From an uncultured Bacilli bacterium (GTDB lineage Bacteria > Bacillota_I > Bacilli_A > RF39 > UBA660), in the NCBI GenBank assembly GCA_934098565.1, contig CAKOON010000006.1, positions 1 through 55,403 of the forward strand: a stretch of DNA of 55,403 nt, given 5' to 3'. Shown here one piece after another: positions 43,274-52,510 of this stretch. Each line of letters starts with the position of its first letter. The stretch's first letter is position 1. The position numbers and the translations under genes were made by a program. Below the pieces are notes generated by a model. The model was not told the origin of the DNA and did not search any database. It saw only the letters and a list, made by a program, of their open reading frames with translations.

Positions 43274-45295
43274 TCATTTTTTACTAGGGAGCTTTAAATA
43301 GTTTTCTAAAGCAGCAGCATCCCAAGTAGTGATACCTAAGCTCAGAGCTTTATCGTATTTAGAACCTGGTTCAGTCCCTACAATGACGATATCAGTTTTC
43401 TTACTAACAGACTCACTAGTTAGACCACCGCGGAGTTCAATTTCATGTTTAATTTCATCACGACTAAGTCCGGGGATGGTACCGGTTATAACAAATTTCT
43501 TATTTTGAAAATTACTGTCGATAATCACTTGTTCGCCTTGATAAGTCATATTAAGTCCGAGTTCTTCTAAACGAGAAATTAAAATCCGGTTAGCAGGATT
43601 ATCAAAGTAATTGCAGATATTTTCGGCTAAAACACTGCCAATATCTTTGATTTTAACCAGTTCTTCAACAGAAGCATTCATCAGATTGCGCAGGGTACCG
43701 TAGCGAGAAGCTAAAAGTTTTGCAGATTTAACCCCGATACCACTAATACCTAGACCATTTAAAAGACGTTCTAAAGAATTATTTTTACTATTTTCGATAG
43801 AAATAAGTAAATTACTAACTGATTTATTACCAAAGCCTTCTAACTCAATTAAATCTTCTTTATCTTTACTTAGAGTATAAATATCAGGAATATCTTTAAT
43901 TAAACCCATATTATAAAAGTCTTCAATAATTTGTTCCCCAAGGCCATCAATATTCATGGCATCACGAGAAATAAAATGAATAAGGGAATTAATTTTTCGG
44001 GCTGAACAGGAAATATTCGGACAATATAAGTCAATTTTAGAGTCAGTTAGTTCTAATTTAGTGCCGCAGATAGGACACTCTGTTATCATCTTATATTCTT
44101 GGGCATCACTTGGGCGACGTTCTAAAACAGGACCAACTACTTCAGGAATAACATCACCAGCTTTATGAAGATAAACGTAGTCCCCGATTTTTAAATCTTT
44201 ACTAACGATATAAGGATAATTATGTAAAGTAGCCCTTCTAATAGTAGAACCGGCAACTTTAATAGGCTCTAAAACCGCATTAGGAGTTATTTGACCAGTA
44301 CGACCGACTGTACAAACAATATCGATTAGTTTAGTAATAACTTTTTCAGCTGGAAACTTATAAGCAACCGCCCATTTCGGATATTTAACCGTATAACCCA
44401 ACGACTTTTGAGCTGCTAAGTCATTAACTTTGATAACGATACCATCAATTTCATAAGGTAATTCTGGACGATGGATAGACCAGTAATCTATATAGGCTAG
44501 GACTTCATCAATATTTTTACAAATACGATTATTAGGATTTACAGGCAACCCGCATTCTTTTAAAAGCTCTAAAGTATCAGAATGATGTAACAGATTAGTA
44601 TTAGGTAGATGATATAAGACAATATCTAAGTTACGCTCACGGGCAATACTACTGTCTAACTGACGTATAGAGCCAGCGGCGGCATTACGGGGATTTTGAA
44701 ATAATGGGAGGCCTTTTTTTTCACGGTCTTCATTAAGACTATGAAAAACTTTCTTTTGCATGTAAATTTCCCCACGCACTTCTAAGTCAATTTTTTTATG
44801 TAAAGTTAAAGGGAGTTTTTTGATAGTGCGAACATTATGGGTAATATCTTCACCGATAACGCCATCGCCACGAGTAGCGGCGGAGGTAAAAATGCCATCT
44901 TTATAAAGAAGAGATACGGCGAGACCGTCCATTTTAAGTTCACAAGAATAGGCAACTTCCCCTACTTCCTTACGAACTTTTGCATCAAAATCTCTAACCT
45001 CATCATAATTAAAAACATCGGCTAAACTAAACATTGGCGTAGGATGTGTTACTTTTTTAAACTCGGCAATAACCTCATTACCAACTTTACTTGTTGGAGA
45101 ATTATTTAATTTGTATTCAGGATAATCTTTCTCTAACTTAATTAATTCATCCATAAGAGAATCATATTCATTATCTGTTAGGGTTGGATTATCATTAACA
45201 TAGTATTCAACATTTGCTTTATTTAAAACTTCGCACAGATATTTTATTCTTTCTGGGATATTTTCTTTATTCATCATAAGTAGTTTTCCTTTCAA
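43274..45295 (-). CDS. ligA: NAD-dependent DNA ligase
   Basis: 673 aa, usual LigA length. Seals nicks with NAD+. The adenylation motif with its Lys is CELKMDGLAVSLLY, preceded by the Ia domain (VEYYVNDNPTLTDNEYDSLM). The zinc finger is CPICGT ... CPNISC, followed by helix-hairpin-helix repeats and a C-terminal BRCT domain (KFVITGTIPGLSRDEIKHEI). The start at ATG 45295 or the next ATG is unclear. Confidence 0.97.
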   Translation of the reverse strand: MKGKLLMMNKENIPERIKYLCEVLNKANVEYYVNDNPTLTDNEYDSLMDELIKLEKDYPEYKLNNSPTSKVGNEVIAEFKKVTHPTPMFSLADVFNYDEVRDFDAKVRKEVGEVAYSCELKMDGLAVSLLYKDGIFTSAATRGDGVIGEDITHNVRTIKKLPLTLHKKIDLEVRGEIYMQKKVFHSLNEDREKKGLPLFQNPRNAAAGSIRQLDSSIARERNLDIVLYHLPNTNLLHHSDTLELLKECGLPVNPNNRICKNIDEVLAYIDYWSIHRPELPYEIDGIVIKVNDLAAQKSLGYTVKYPKWAVAYKFPAEKVITKLIDIVCTVGRTGQITPNAVLEPIKVAGSTIRRATLHNYPYIVSKDLKIGDYVYLHKAGDVIPEVVGPVLERRPSDAQEYKMITECPICGTKLELTDSKIDLYCPNISCSARKINSLIHFISRDAMNIDGLGEQIIEDFYNMGLIKDIPDIYTLSKDKEDLIELEGFGNKSVSNLLISIENSKNNSLERLLNGLGISGIGVKSAKLLASRYGTLRNLMNASVEELVKIKDIGSVLAENICNYFDNPANRILISRLEELGLNMTYQGEQVIIDSNFQNKKFVITGTIPGLSRDEIKHEIELRGGLTSESVSKKTDIVIVGTEPGSKYDKALSLGITTWDAAALENYLKLPSKK

Positions 45296-45340
45296 TTTCT
45301 CTCATCTTTTAACATTTTAGCACTTTTTAGACCTCAAAAA

Positions 45341-45366
45341 AAGTACAAGGCCTTAACTTTGTACTT
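45341..45366 (-). terminator. Terminator of topA
   Basis: AAGTACAA and TTGTACTT form an 8-bp stem around a 10-nt loop; T7 follows on the minus strand. Confidence 0.7.
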
Positions 45367-45384
45367 AAAATCTAATAAATAATA

Positions 45385-47418
45385 TTATTCTTCAAAATCG
45401 CATTCTGAGTTAGAACAAGCAATTTTTTTACCCTTTTTAACTAAAATACTATTGCATTTTGGACAGAACTTATTAATTGGTTCATACCAACTCGCAAAAT
45501 CACATTTTGGATAGTTAGAGCAGCCATAGAAATCTTTACCTTTTCTAGTTTTTTTAAGTAAAATCTTACCATCGCACTTTGGACAATCCATTATTTCAAT
45601 TTGGACTGGCTTTTCTTTCTTAATATATTTACAAGAGGGATAGTTAGAACAAGCGGTAAATTTACCAAAACGACCATTACGAATTACAAGAGGACTATTA
45701 CATTCTGGACATAATTCACCTGTCTCCTCTGGCGGTTTTTTCTCCATATTATGGAAGGCGTCTTGAACTAAGGGTTCAAATTCGCCATAGAATTTTTTTA
45801 GTAATTCAATATTATTTAACTTATCATCAGCAATTAAGTCTAAATCATTCTCCATATTAGCAGTATATTTAACATTAATTATTTTACTAAAGCCTTCTTG
45901 TAACTTATCGGTTGTTTCAATTCCAATATCCGTTGGAACAAATTTTTTGTCTTCTAAAGTCACATAACTTCTAGTTTTTAAAGTATCAATAATAGTTGCA
46001 TATGTACTTGGACGACCAATTCCAAGAGCTTCTAATTCTTTAATAAGACTACTTTCCGTATATCTTGGGGCTGGTTTCGTAAAATGTTGAGTCTTTTCGA
46101 CCTTATCTGTACTTAAAACTTCTCCTTCTTTAAGTTCTGGTAATATAGTATCTTCTTGGTCCTCATACATAGCATAGACTTTTAAATAACCATCGAAAGT
46201 TAAAATAGAACCAGTAGTCTTAAATTTATAATCATTATTATCTAAGATAACAGTTGTACTCTCAGATTTAGCATCAGCCATTAGACTAGATAAAGTCTTA
46301 TAATAAATAATGCTATAAAGCTTATATTCATCTGGAGTTAAATATTTTTTTAAACTTTCCGGGGTACGAGTGATAGAAGTTGGACGAATACCCTCATGAG
46401 CATCTTGCATATTTTCATCTTTTTTGCCAACCTTAACGGTCCCAACATACTTCTTACCATAATTTTCTTCGATGTATTTTAAAGTGTCATTGATAAAAAT
46501 TGGCGACATACGGACAGAGTCGGTACGCATATAAGTTATTAAACCGATGGTTTCACTGCCAATATCAATACCTTCATATAATTTTTGAGCAACTTTCATG
46601 GTCTTCGAAGAAGCAAAACCTAAACGATTAACGGCAGTTTGTTGTAAGGTAGAAGTTTTAAATATAGGTTTAGATGGTCTTTTCTTACTCTTTTTGGTAA
46701 CGGATTCAATCTTGTAGTCAGAATCTAATTTAGCAAGAATGTTATCAGCTTCTGCTTCTGTTTTAATCTCTATATCTTTAGTTTGATATTTAAAAAGATC
46801 AGCTTTAAAATCATTAAAATCAGAAGTAATAGTCCAATATTCTTCGGGGATGAAGGCTTTTATCTCACGCTCTCTATCGACAATTAATTTTAAAGCAACT
46901 GATTGAACACGCCCAGCTGACTTACCACCAGTCTTCGATTGCATTAATTTTGATAATCTAAAGCCAATAATACGGTCTAGCATTCTTCTTGTCTCTTGAG
47001 ATTTAACTAGATTGTCATCAATTTTTCTTGGATGCTTAAAAGCTTCTAAGACAGCTGGTTTAGTTATTTCATGAAATTCAATACGGTCATAATCTTTATC
47101 TTTTAATTTTAAAGTATCAAATAAATGCCAAGAAATGGCTTCTCCTTCACGGTCGGGATCGCTGGCTAAATAAATTCTACTTGCTTCTTTAGCATCTTTT
47201 TTTAACTCTTTAATAGTAGCAGATTTGCCTTTGATGGCAACATAATCTGGTTTAAAATCATTTTCGACGTCAATACCAAGACCATATTTTCCCTTAGTTG
47301 AAAGGTCTCTGATATGACCCTTACTAGATACAACTTTATAATCACTGCCTAAGTATTTTTCAATAGTTTTACTCTTAGCAGGGGATTCTACTATTACTAA
47401 GTTCTTCTTTTTTTCCAT
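45385..47418 (-). CDS. topA: DNA topoisomerase I
   Basis: 677 aa. Relaxes negative supercoils. TOPRIM motif LVIVESPAKSKTIEKYLG at the N-terminus; the active-site Tyr is in ITYMRTDSVRMS. Three C-terminal zinc ribbons follow, with CPECNSPL, CPKCDGKI and CPKCNSIL as the first halves. The last 20 residues keep the fourth Cys (CSNSEC). Confidence 0.97.
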   Translation of the reverse strand: MEKKKNLVIVESPAKSKTIEKYLGSDYKVVSSKGHIRDLSTKGKYGLGIDVENDFKPDYVAIKGKSATIKELKKDAKEASRIYLASDPDREGEAISWHLFDTLKLKDKDYDRIEFHEITKPAVLEAFKHPRKIDDNLVKSQETRRMLDRIIGFRLSKLMQSKTGGKSAGRVQSVALKLIVDREREIKAFIPEEYWTITSDFNDFKADLFKYQTKDIEIKTEAEADNILAKLDSDYKIESVTKKSKKRPSKPIFKTSTLQQTAVNRLGFASSKTMKVAQKLYEGIDIGSETIGLITYMRTDSVRMSPIFINDTLKYIEENYGKKYVGTVKVGKKDENMQDAHEGIRPTSITRTPESLKKYLTPDEYKLYSIIYYKTLSSLMADAKSESTTVILDNNDYKFKTTGSILTFDGYLKVYAMYEDQEDTILPELKEGEVLSTDKVEKTQHFTKPAPRYTESSLIKELEALGIGRPSTYATIIDTLKTRSYVTLEDKKFVPTDIGIETTDKLQEGFSKIINVKYTANMENDLDLIADDKLNNIELLKKFYGEFEPLVQDAFHNMEKKPPEETGELCPECNSPLVIRNGRFGKFTACSNYPSCKYIKKEKPVQIEIMDCPKCDGKILLKKTRKGKDFYGCSNYPKCDFASWYEPINKFCPKCNSILVKKGKKIACSNSECDFEE

Positions 47419-47468
47419 AATATCACTCTCTTTATATAAAATTCATTAAAAATAATTAATCGCTTGTA

Positions 47469-47497
47469 ATCTTAACATAGTATGTTAGGCTTTTCAA
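47469..47497 (-). promoter_or_regulatory. Promoter of topA
   Basis: Minus strand TTGAAA (47497-47492), 17 nt, TAAGAT (47474-47469), about 50 bp before the ATG. Confidence 0.55.
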
Positions 47498-47532
47498 TAG
47501 CAAATTTAGAAAACCTTAGGAAAAAGAAAAAA

Positions 47533-47558
47533 TGAGTAAATCAGATTAAACTTACTCA
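47533..47558 (-). terminator. Terminator of the LTA-synthase-like gene
   Basis: TGAGTAA and TTACTCA pair around a 12-nt loop; the T tail is TTTTTTCTTTTTCCTAA, the same 17-mer found at 3993 and 22793. Confidence 0.65.
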
Positions 47559-47590
47559 CTTCCCTATTTATAAGTTCCTAAATTAAATGT

Positions 47591-49597
47591 TTATTCCTCT
47601 TTATCTTCCTCACTATTATCATCAGTCTTTAAAATACCTCTTAAGTATTCAAAGTAATTAGTCTTAATAGCTAAATTATCCATTTTCATTTCGTTTTTAA
47701 CTTTGGTATTAATACTTATTATTTCTTCATCAGTATATTTAGCATCGCCTATATAGTTGATTTTTCCTTTAGTGGCATCATAGTAAGCAATTTCGGTACG
47801 CCAAGACCCATCTGCAAATACTACAATACCATCATAGGTATCACTTAAAAGATCAGTTCCTGCATAAAGACGAGGATCATAATCTAAATCAAAAAGATTA
47901 GCCATAGTTGGCAAGATATTAACAAATGTTGTATAATCATCAAATTTAGTTGGGGTTAAACTTGGATTATAAATGATAAATGGAGTTCTATCAGTATCAC
48001 CATTACTTGAAGTATCATATTTAGCAACGCTTGCAAATGACTCATCACTTAATCCATAAGGATAATGATCAGCAAATAACATTATAACCGTATCTTCTAA
48101 TTTACCAGAACTTTCTAATTCATCTAAAAGCTTGCCAATCGCATTATCAACAATTTTTAATTTAGACATATATCTTTTAGCAGTAATATCCCAATCTTCA
48201 TCTTTATAGAGGTCTAAATACATGTCACCTGTTTTACTAGAATTTTTATATGTCATATGACTAGAGACGGTTGTTAACCACGCCATGAATTTATCTTCGT
48301 TAATAAAATGTGGGGTTGCTTTCTCAACAAATTCAACATCACTTGGCCATGGTTGATACTCACTACCTAGTTTTATACCCAATTTTGTAACATCATAATA
48401 ATTTTGACTCCCCATATTAGGATGATAAATACTACGATAATAAAAGTGATCAGTATAATCATGATAACTACTAGTATTATAACCAGTATTATTAAAGAGA
48501 TTAAAGATAGCTTCAAAATAGGTATTATCTTTATAAGTATTAATAGTACAAGTATTATTAATGGTATACAAAGATGTTATTCCGGTCATCTCGTTATTGC
48601 CGGTCGAGCAAGCATTTCTTGGTGAGAAAGCATTTTCCCAAGACCAGCCATTATTGTATAGTTTAGCAAAGTTAGGAAAATATTCTGGATAATCTTTTAA
48701 AACATTACTACCGGATTCAATCATCAAAATAACAAGATTTTTACCTTTAAATAAACCCGTATAGTCATTTTTACTAGTTATTTCTTTACTCATAAAATAA
48801 CTATTTAGAGTTTTATAATCTTTATTTTTCTCGGTTTCATTAGCAGTTTCCCAAGCCGTATCATCAATTATTCTACTATAATCAGTTACTTCCGTTGGTT
48901 CAGCTTTGGCAAATGTTTCAGCAGTTTCTTCAGCTTTAATGATTAGAGACTTGATATCTAAGAATTCATAGCCAACTAAGCCATACTGACTAACAGCAAT
49001 ATTTTGCATAGAAGGATTCCTAAAGAGTTCTTTATTACTAACAATTTGGACTTTATCTTGCATGAAACTTAAAGTAATTGTTAAATAATAAAGTCCGCAA
49101 GTGATAATAGTTATAAAAGTAGTTAGACAACGCACTACATTATAACGATACTTATAAGTCTTATCAATAAGTTTTTTATCTAAAAAAATAAAATATAAAA
49201 CATAAAGAATGGGAATAAGTAAAAGGGTATAAAACCAAGGATTAAGAATAGAAAAGAAGTCCCCAATAAAATACTCAACGGCATGAGCTTGACTAGCTGT
49301 ACCAAGGGACATAAAAGTACCAAGATAATTATACATACCGCCTTGAGCGATGAAAATAACACTTAAGATGAATAGGATTACACAGACGATAATATTGGCA
49401 TATTTTCTTTTCAAAAAACTGATTAAAAGAGAGACAATATTACTTAAGATGACAGCTCCTAAAAGAATTCTTAAAAGGGACCAGTTAAAAAGGCTCAATC
49501 CCATAATAAGCTTAAATATTAACTCTAAAAGAAAAATTCCTAGAGTTAAAAGGGTGCTATAACACAAAACTTTGTTATTATAAATTTTTTTAATCAT
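47591..49597 (-). CDS. ltaS: LTA synthase family phosphoglycerol transferase
   Basis: 668 aa. Five N-terminal membrane helices, a linker, then an extracytoplasmic sulfatase-fold domain: NLVILMIESGSNVL with metal ligand Glu, the candidate catalytic Thr in ACSTGNNEMTG, SSYHDYTDHFYYRS and MLFADHYPYG with the metal-binding Asp-His. It would polymerise glycerol phosphate on a lipid anchor or modify another envelope polymer. Several LtaS positions are not canonical (STGNNE instead of GKTSDSE), so the exact product is not certain. Confidence 0.8.
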   Translation of the reverse strand: MIKKIYNNKVLCYSTLLTLGIFLLELIFKLIMGLSLFNWSLLRILLGAVILSNIVSLLISFLKRKYANIIVCVILFILSVIFIAQGGMYNYLGTFMSLGTASQAHAVEYFIGDFFSILNPWFYTLLLIPILYVLYFIFLDKKLIDKTYKYRYNVVRCLTTFITIITCGLYYLTITLSFMQDKVQIVSNKELFRNPSMQNIAVSQYGLVGYEFLDIKSLIIKAEETAETFAKAEPTEVTDYSRIIDDTAWETANETEKNKDYKTLNSYFMSKEITSKNDYTGLFKGKNLVILMIESGSNVLKDYPEYFPNFAKLYNNGWSWENAFSPRNACSTGNNEMTGITSLYTINNTCTINTYKDNTYFEAIFNLFNNTGYNTSSYHDYTDHFYYRSIYHPNMGSQNYYDVTKLGIKLGSEYQPWPSDVEFVEKATPHFINEDKFMAWLTTVSSHMTYKNSSKTGDMYLDLYKDEDWDITAKRYMSKLKIVDNAIGKLLDELESSGKLEDTVIMLFADHYPYGLSDESFASVAKYDTSSNGDTDRTPFIIYNPSLTPTKFDDYTTFVNILPTMANLFDLDYDPRLYAGTDLLSDTYDGIVVFADGSWRTEIAYYDATKGKINYIGDAKYTDEEIISINTKVKNEMKMDNLAIKTNYFEYLRGILKTDDNSEEDKEE

Positions 49598-49630
49598 ACT
49601 ACTTACGCATTCCTTCTCTATAAAATCAAA

Positions 49631-50305
49631 TTATTTCTTATATTTTTTAACAGGACCATAACTAAAGCGATAGTTATCAAGAGGACCATATTTTTCTAAC
49701 ATTTCAAGATGAAATTTAGTTGGATACCCCTTATGTTTTTTAAAGCCATACATGGGGTAAAGTTCATCTAAATCATCCATCATATGGTCTCTAGTTACTT
49801 TAGCTACAATACTGGCGGCAGCAATAGACGCTGAAGTAGCATCCCCATGAATAATACTAGTACTTGGCACTTCTAAATTTAATGGCATCGCATCAATTAA
49901 GACATGCTCCGGTTTGATTTTTAAAGAATTAATGGCTTCGTACATAGCAAGTTTAGTAGCTTCATAAATATTAATTTCATCGATAGTTTTGGCGTCAATC
50001 ATCCCAATTCCATAAGAAATGGCGTCTTTAATTATTTTAGGATACAGTTCTTCTCTTTTCTTTTCACTTAGTTTTTTAGAGTCATTTAAGCCTTCTAAAT
50101 GATAATTGATCGGTAAAATGACCGCCGCAGCGACAACGGGACCAACTAAAGGACCACGGCCAACTTCATCAACACCACAAATAAATTTTATTCCTTGTTT
50201 ATATAATTCTTTTTCATATTTTAAAAGTTCAGGACTATTTTTAGGCTTCTTCTTGATTTCTTTTTTTTCTTGAATACTAGGCTCTTCTTTACTCTTACTT
50301 CTCAC
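49631..50305 (-). CDS. rnhB: Ribonuclease HII
   Basis: 224 aa. Removes ribonucleotides from DNA. The catalytic DEDD residues appear in ICGVDEVGRGPLVGPVVAAA, in LIDAMPL and in ASIVAKVTRDHMMDDL. A Lys/Pro/Glu-rich N-terminal tail of about 30 residues precedes the core. Overlaps rbgA by 11 bp, as commonly seen in Bacillota. Confidence 0.97.
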   Translation of the reverse strand: MRSKSKEEPSIQEKKEIKKKPKNSPELLKYEKELYKQGIKFICGVDEVGRGPLVGPVVAAAVILPINYHLEGLNDSKKLSEKKREELYPKIIKDAISYGIGMIDAKTIDEINIYEATKLAMYEAINSLKIKPEHVLIDAMPLNLEVPSTSIIHGDATSASIAAASIVAKVTRDHMMDDLDELYPMYGFKKHKGYPTKFHLEMLEKYGPLDNYRFSYGPVKKYKK

Positions 50306-51182
50306 AGCAACACTCTTCTATCTTATCAAAGGTAATTTTTTTGATTTTTTCTAATTTTATATCATTAATGACGGTGGTGCTAACACGACGATAATCAGCT
50401 TCCCCACCCCTGTTTAAAGCGCCGATTTTTTTAGCAATGACATTATATGCTTCTTCAAAATCAGTAATGCCTTCTAAATTATATCGCATTTTTAGGATTT
50501 CTGGATAAAAAGTTGACAACTTAATTAAAATATGGCAAGCTACCTTATCTAAAGGCAAAATATCTTCTTTGATAGCACTCATAGCCGCTAAGTTAAGAGC
50601 CACAGTCTCTTGTTCTAGTTTAGGCCATAAAATACCAGGAGTATCTAAAATAACAATATTACTATTAGTCTTTAGCCAAGTAAGATTTCTCGTAACACCA
50701 GGATTATTCCCTACTTTACTAACTTTTCTTCCTGCTAAACGATTTATTAATGTAGACTTACCGACATTAGGAATGCCTAAAACACAAGCATGAATTAAAT
50801 TGCTATTATTACCTTTGTCTTTCTTTTTAGCTAGTTTTTCTGTCATAACTTTATTAATCGTAGTTATTAAATTTTTAAGACTGTTTTTATCATCAGCATT
50901 AATACTTACTACTGTATAACCTTTAGTCTCATAAAATTTACTCCACTTTTTAGTATCAACATCATCTGCTAAATCAGACTTAGTCATTACTAAAATATGG
51001 GGTTTAGTTTTCAAGATTTCTTCACTGCCATTAATCTTAGAAGAATATGGAATCCTTGCATCAACAAGTTCTAAAACAACGTCAATCAAGTCTTTTTTCT
51101 CTTCTAACATTTTTTTGGTTTTGGCCATATGGCCTGGATACCAGTTAATCGAAGTCTTAGGAAAACTTTTTTCTTCACTCAT
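50295..51182 (-). CDS. rbgA: Ribosome biogenesis GTPase RbgA (YlqF), with a replaced N-terminus
   Basis: 295 aa. Acts in late 50S assembly. A circularly permuted GTPase: MTKSD (G4) comes before GIPNVGKST (G1) and LDTPGIL (G3). SINWYPGHMAKTK is the conserved N-terminal signature. The first 14 codons lie on the element side of a duplicated 9-bp core (51141-51149); the displaced original start is at 55143. The AAAGGAG ribosome binding site also comes from the element. Confidence 0.95.
   Translation of the reverse strand: MSEEKSFPKTSINWYPGHMAKTKKMLEEKKDLIDVVLELVDARIPYSSKINGSEEILKTKPHILVMTKSDLADDVDTKKWSKFYETKGYTVVSINADDKNSLKNLITTINKVMTEKLAKKKDKGNNSNLIHACVLGIPNVGKSTLINRLAGRKVSKVGNNPGVTRNLTWLKTNSNIVILDTPGILWPKLEQETVALNLAAMSAIKEDILPLDKVACHILIKLSTFYPEILKMRYNLEGITDFEEAYNVIAKKIGALNRGGEADYRRVSTTVINDIKLEKIKKITFDKIEECCCEK
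51141..51149. repeat. Left attachment core of the rbgA element
   Basis: CCAGTTAAT, the codons for INW of RbgA. The same 9 bp recur at 55066-55074 in the same reading frame of a second rbgA start. Upstream codons on both sides differ but encode similar peptides (TSINW in both). Confidence 0.6.
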
Positions 51183-51201
51183 TTTTATCGCTCCTTTTGC
51201 T

Positions 51202-51663
51202 TTATTTTATTAAACCACCGTTACATCTTAATTCATATATTTTTACATTGTTTTTGTAAATTGTTTCAATACCATTAAAACAATTTATATCTCCTTTTAC
51301 TTCAAAGGTGTATTTGTACTCACCATTGATAAATTCTTTAGGCCCTCTTACAGGAATTACAGTTTTATCTTCACCAACATTCATTAATGCAGGACGTAAA
51401 GCATTATCCATTGCTTCCTCCCCTAACGTTTCATCCAATGTAACTCCATAATAATTCATAGCCCAATAATTTTGATTATCTATATAAACAACTTCTTCTC
51501 CAATAAATCTTGTACCACCAAAATATGTATCGTGATAAATCATATTATCTTTTTGGTATTCATAATCTTTAGAATTTAATCTTGTGTTTGCTATTCTTTC
51601 AGCAGAATCATTAGCATATGTCTGTTTCTTAGCTTCAATTAGAAACTTTTCTATATTAACCAT
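51202..51663 (-). CDS. DUF5680 domain protein
   Basis: 153 aa, single domain. Features typical of the family are FLIEAKKQTYAND, a YHDTYFGGTRFIGEEVVY block, WAMNYYGVTLDE, VRGPKEF, and an ending like YELRCNGG. The function of DUF5680 is not known; it is often joined to HTH domains or lies in mobile DNA. It starts inside the 3' end of the SPL-like gene (8-bp overlap), so the two are translated together. Confidence 0.75.
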   Translation of the reverse strand: MVNIEKFLIEAKKQTYANDSAERIANTRLNSKDYEYQKDNMIYHDTYFGGTRFIGEEVVYIDNQNYWAMNYYGVTLDETLGEEAMDNALRPALMNVGEDKTVIPVRGPKEFINGEYKYTFEVKGDINCFNGIETIYKNNVKIYELRCNGGLIK

Positions 51664-52492
51664 TTTTCATTCCTTCTTTCTTTTTTTCTACTAACTCTTT
51701 ATGATAAAAATAATTTACGTACTTTATTTTATTTTTCTCACAGTAATTATTTATTTCATCTGCCAATTTTGTCCAATAGTTATTATTTTTAGTTACATAT
51801 ATATCAAGATATTTAGAATATAATTCATTATAATTCTCTTTAATATAATCTAAAATTTCCTTTTTATAACTACCTCTTAAATTAAGATTTTCAAACCAAT
51901 ATTCATCTACATATTCTTTTGATATTTCTATTATTTCTTTCCACTCAGTTATATAAGGAAAAATTGGAGACATAAATAAAACTGTATAAATTCCATTTTC
52001 ATGTAATTTTTTTAGTGTTTCTAATCTATCTTTTATAGAACTTGCATTATCCATATCGTTTTTGAATTTTTCATTCAATGTATTAATAGACATACTGACC
52101 GTTACATTTTTTATTTTCTTTAATAAATCAATATCTCTTAAAATCAATTTTGATTTTGTGGATATAGATAAATTACAATCTGAATAAACTAATTGTTCTA
52201 AAATATTTCTAGTAATAAGATATTTTTCTTCATATTGATTATAACAATCTGTAACAGAAGATAGAAATACATTCTTGCCTGATATTTTTTTAAAATTAAT
52301 TTTTTTATCACATTTTTTTATATCAACAAATTTTCCCCAATCCTCTTTATGTCCGGTAAATCGTTTCATAAAAGAAGCGTAACAATACTTACACCCATGA
52401 GGGCAACCAACATATGGATTAATTACATAATCACTAGATGGCAAATTAGATTTTGTTAAGTAATCATTAACAGTTATCTCATTAATTTTCAT
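51656..52492 (-). CDS. SPL-family-like radical SAM protein
   Basis: 278 aa. The N-terminal YVINPYVGCPHGCKYCYASF carries the CxxxCxxC motif that binds the [4Fe-4S] cluster and SAM. ISTKSKLILRDIDLLKKI and VSMSINTLNEKF match the partial TIM barrel of SplB/Rv2578c-like proteins. Such proteins resemble spore photoproduct lyase, but many homologues have other or unknown roles. AAAGGAG precedes the ATG. Confidence 0.8.
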   Translation of the reverse strand: MKINEITVNDYLTKSNLPSSDYVINPYVGCPHGCKYCYASFMKRFTGHKEDWGKFVDIKKCDKKINFKKISGKNVFLSSVTDCYNQYEEKYLITRNILEQLVYSDCNLSISTKSKLILRDIDLLKKIKNVTVSMSINTLNEKFKNDMDNASSIKDRLETLKKLHENGIYTVLFMSPIFPYITEWKEIIEISKEYVDEYWFENLNLRGSYKKEILDYIKENYNELYSKYLDIYVTKNNNYWTKLADEINNYCEKNKIKYVNYFYHKELVEKKKEGMKNG

Positions 52493-52510
52493 AAGTATGC
52501 TCCTTTCCTT

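Noticed and set aside
51202..52492. SPL-like gene as true spore photoproduct lyase
   Set aside because: It lies on a mobile element, and the CxxxCxxC region and length fit the broader Rv2578c-like group better than spore photoproduct lyase; the sequence alone does not support that substrate.
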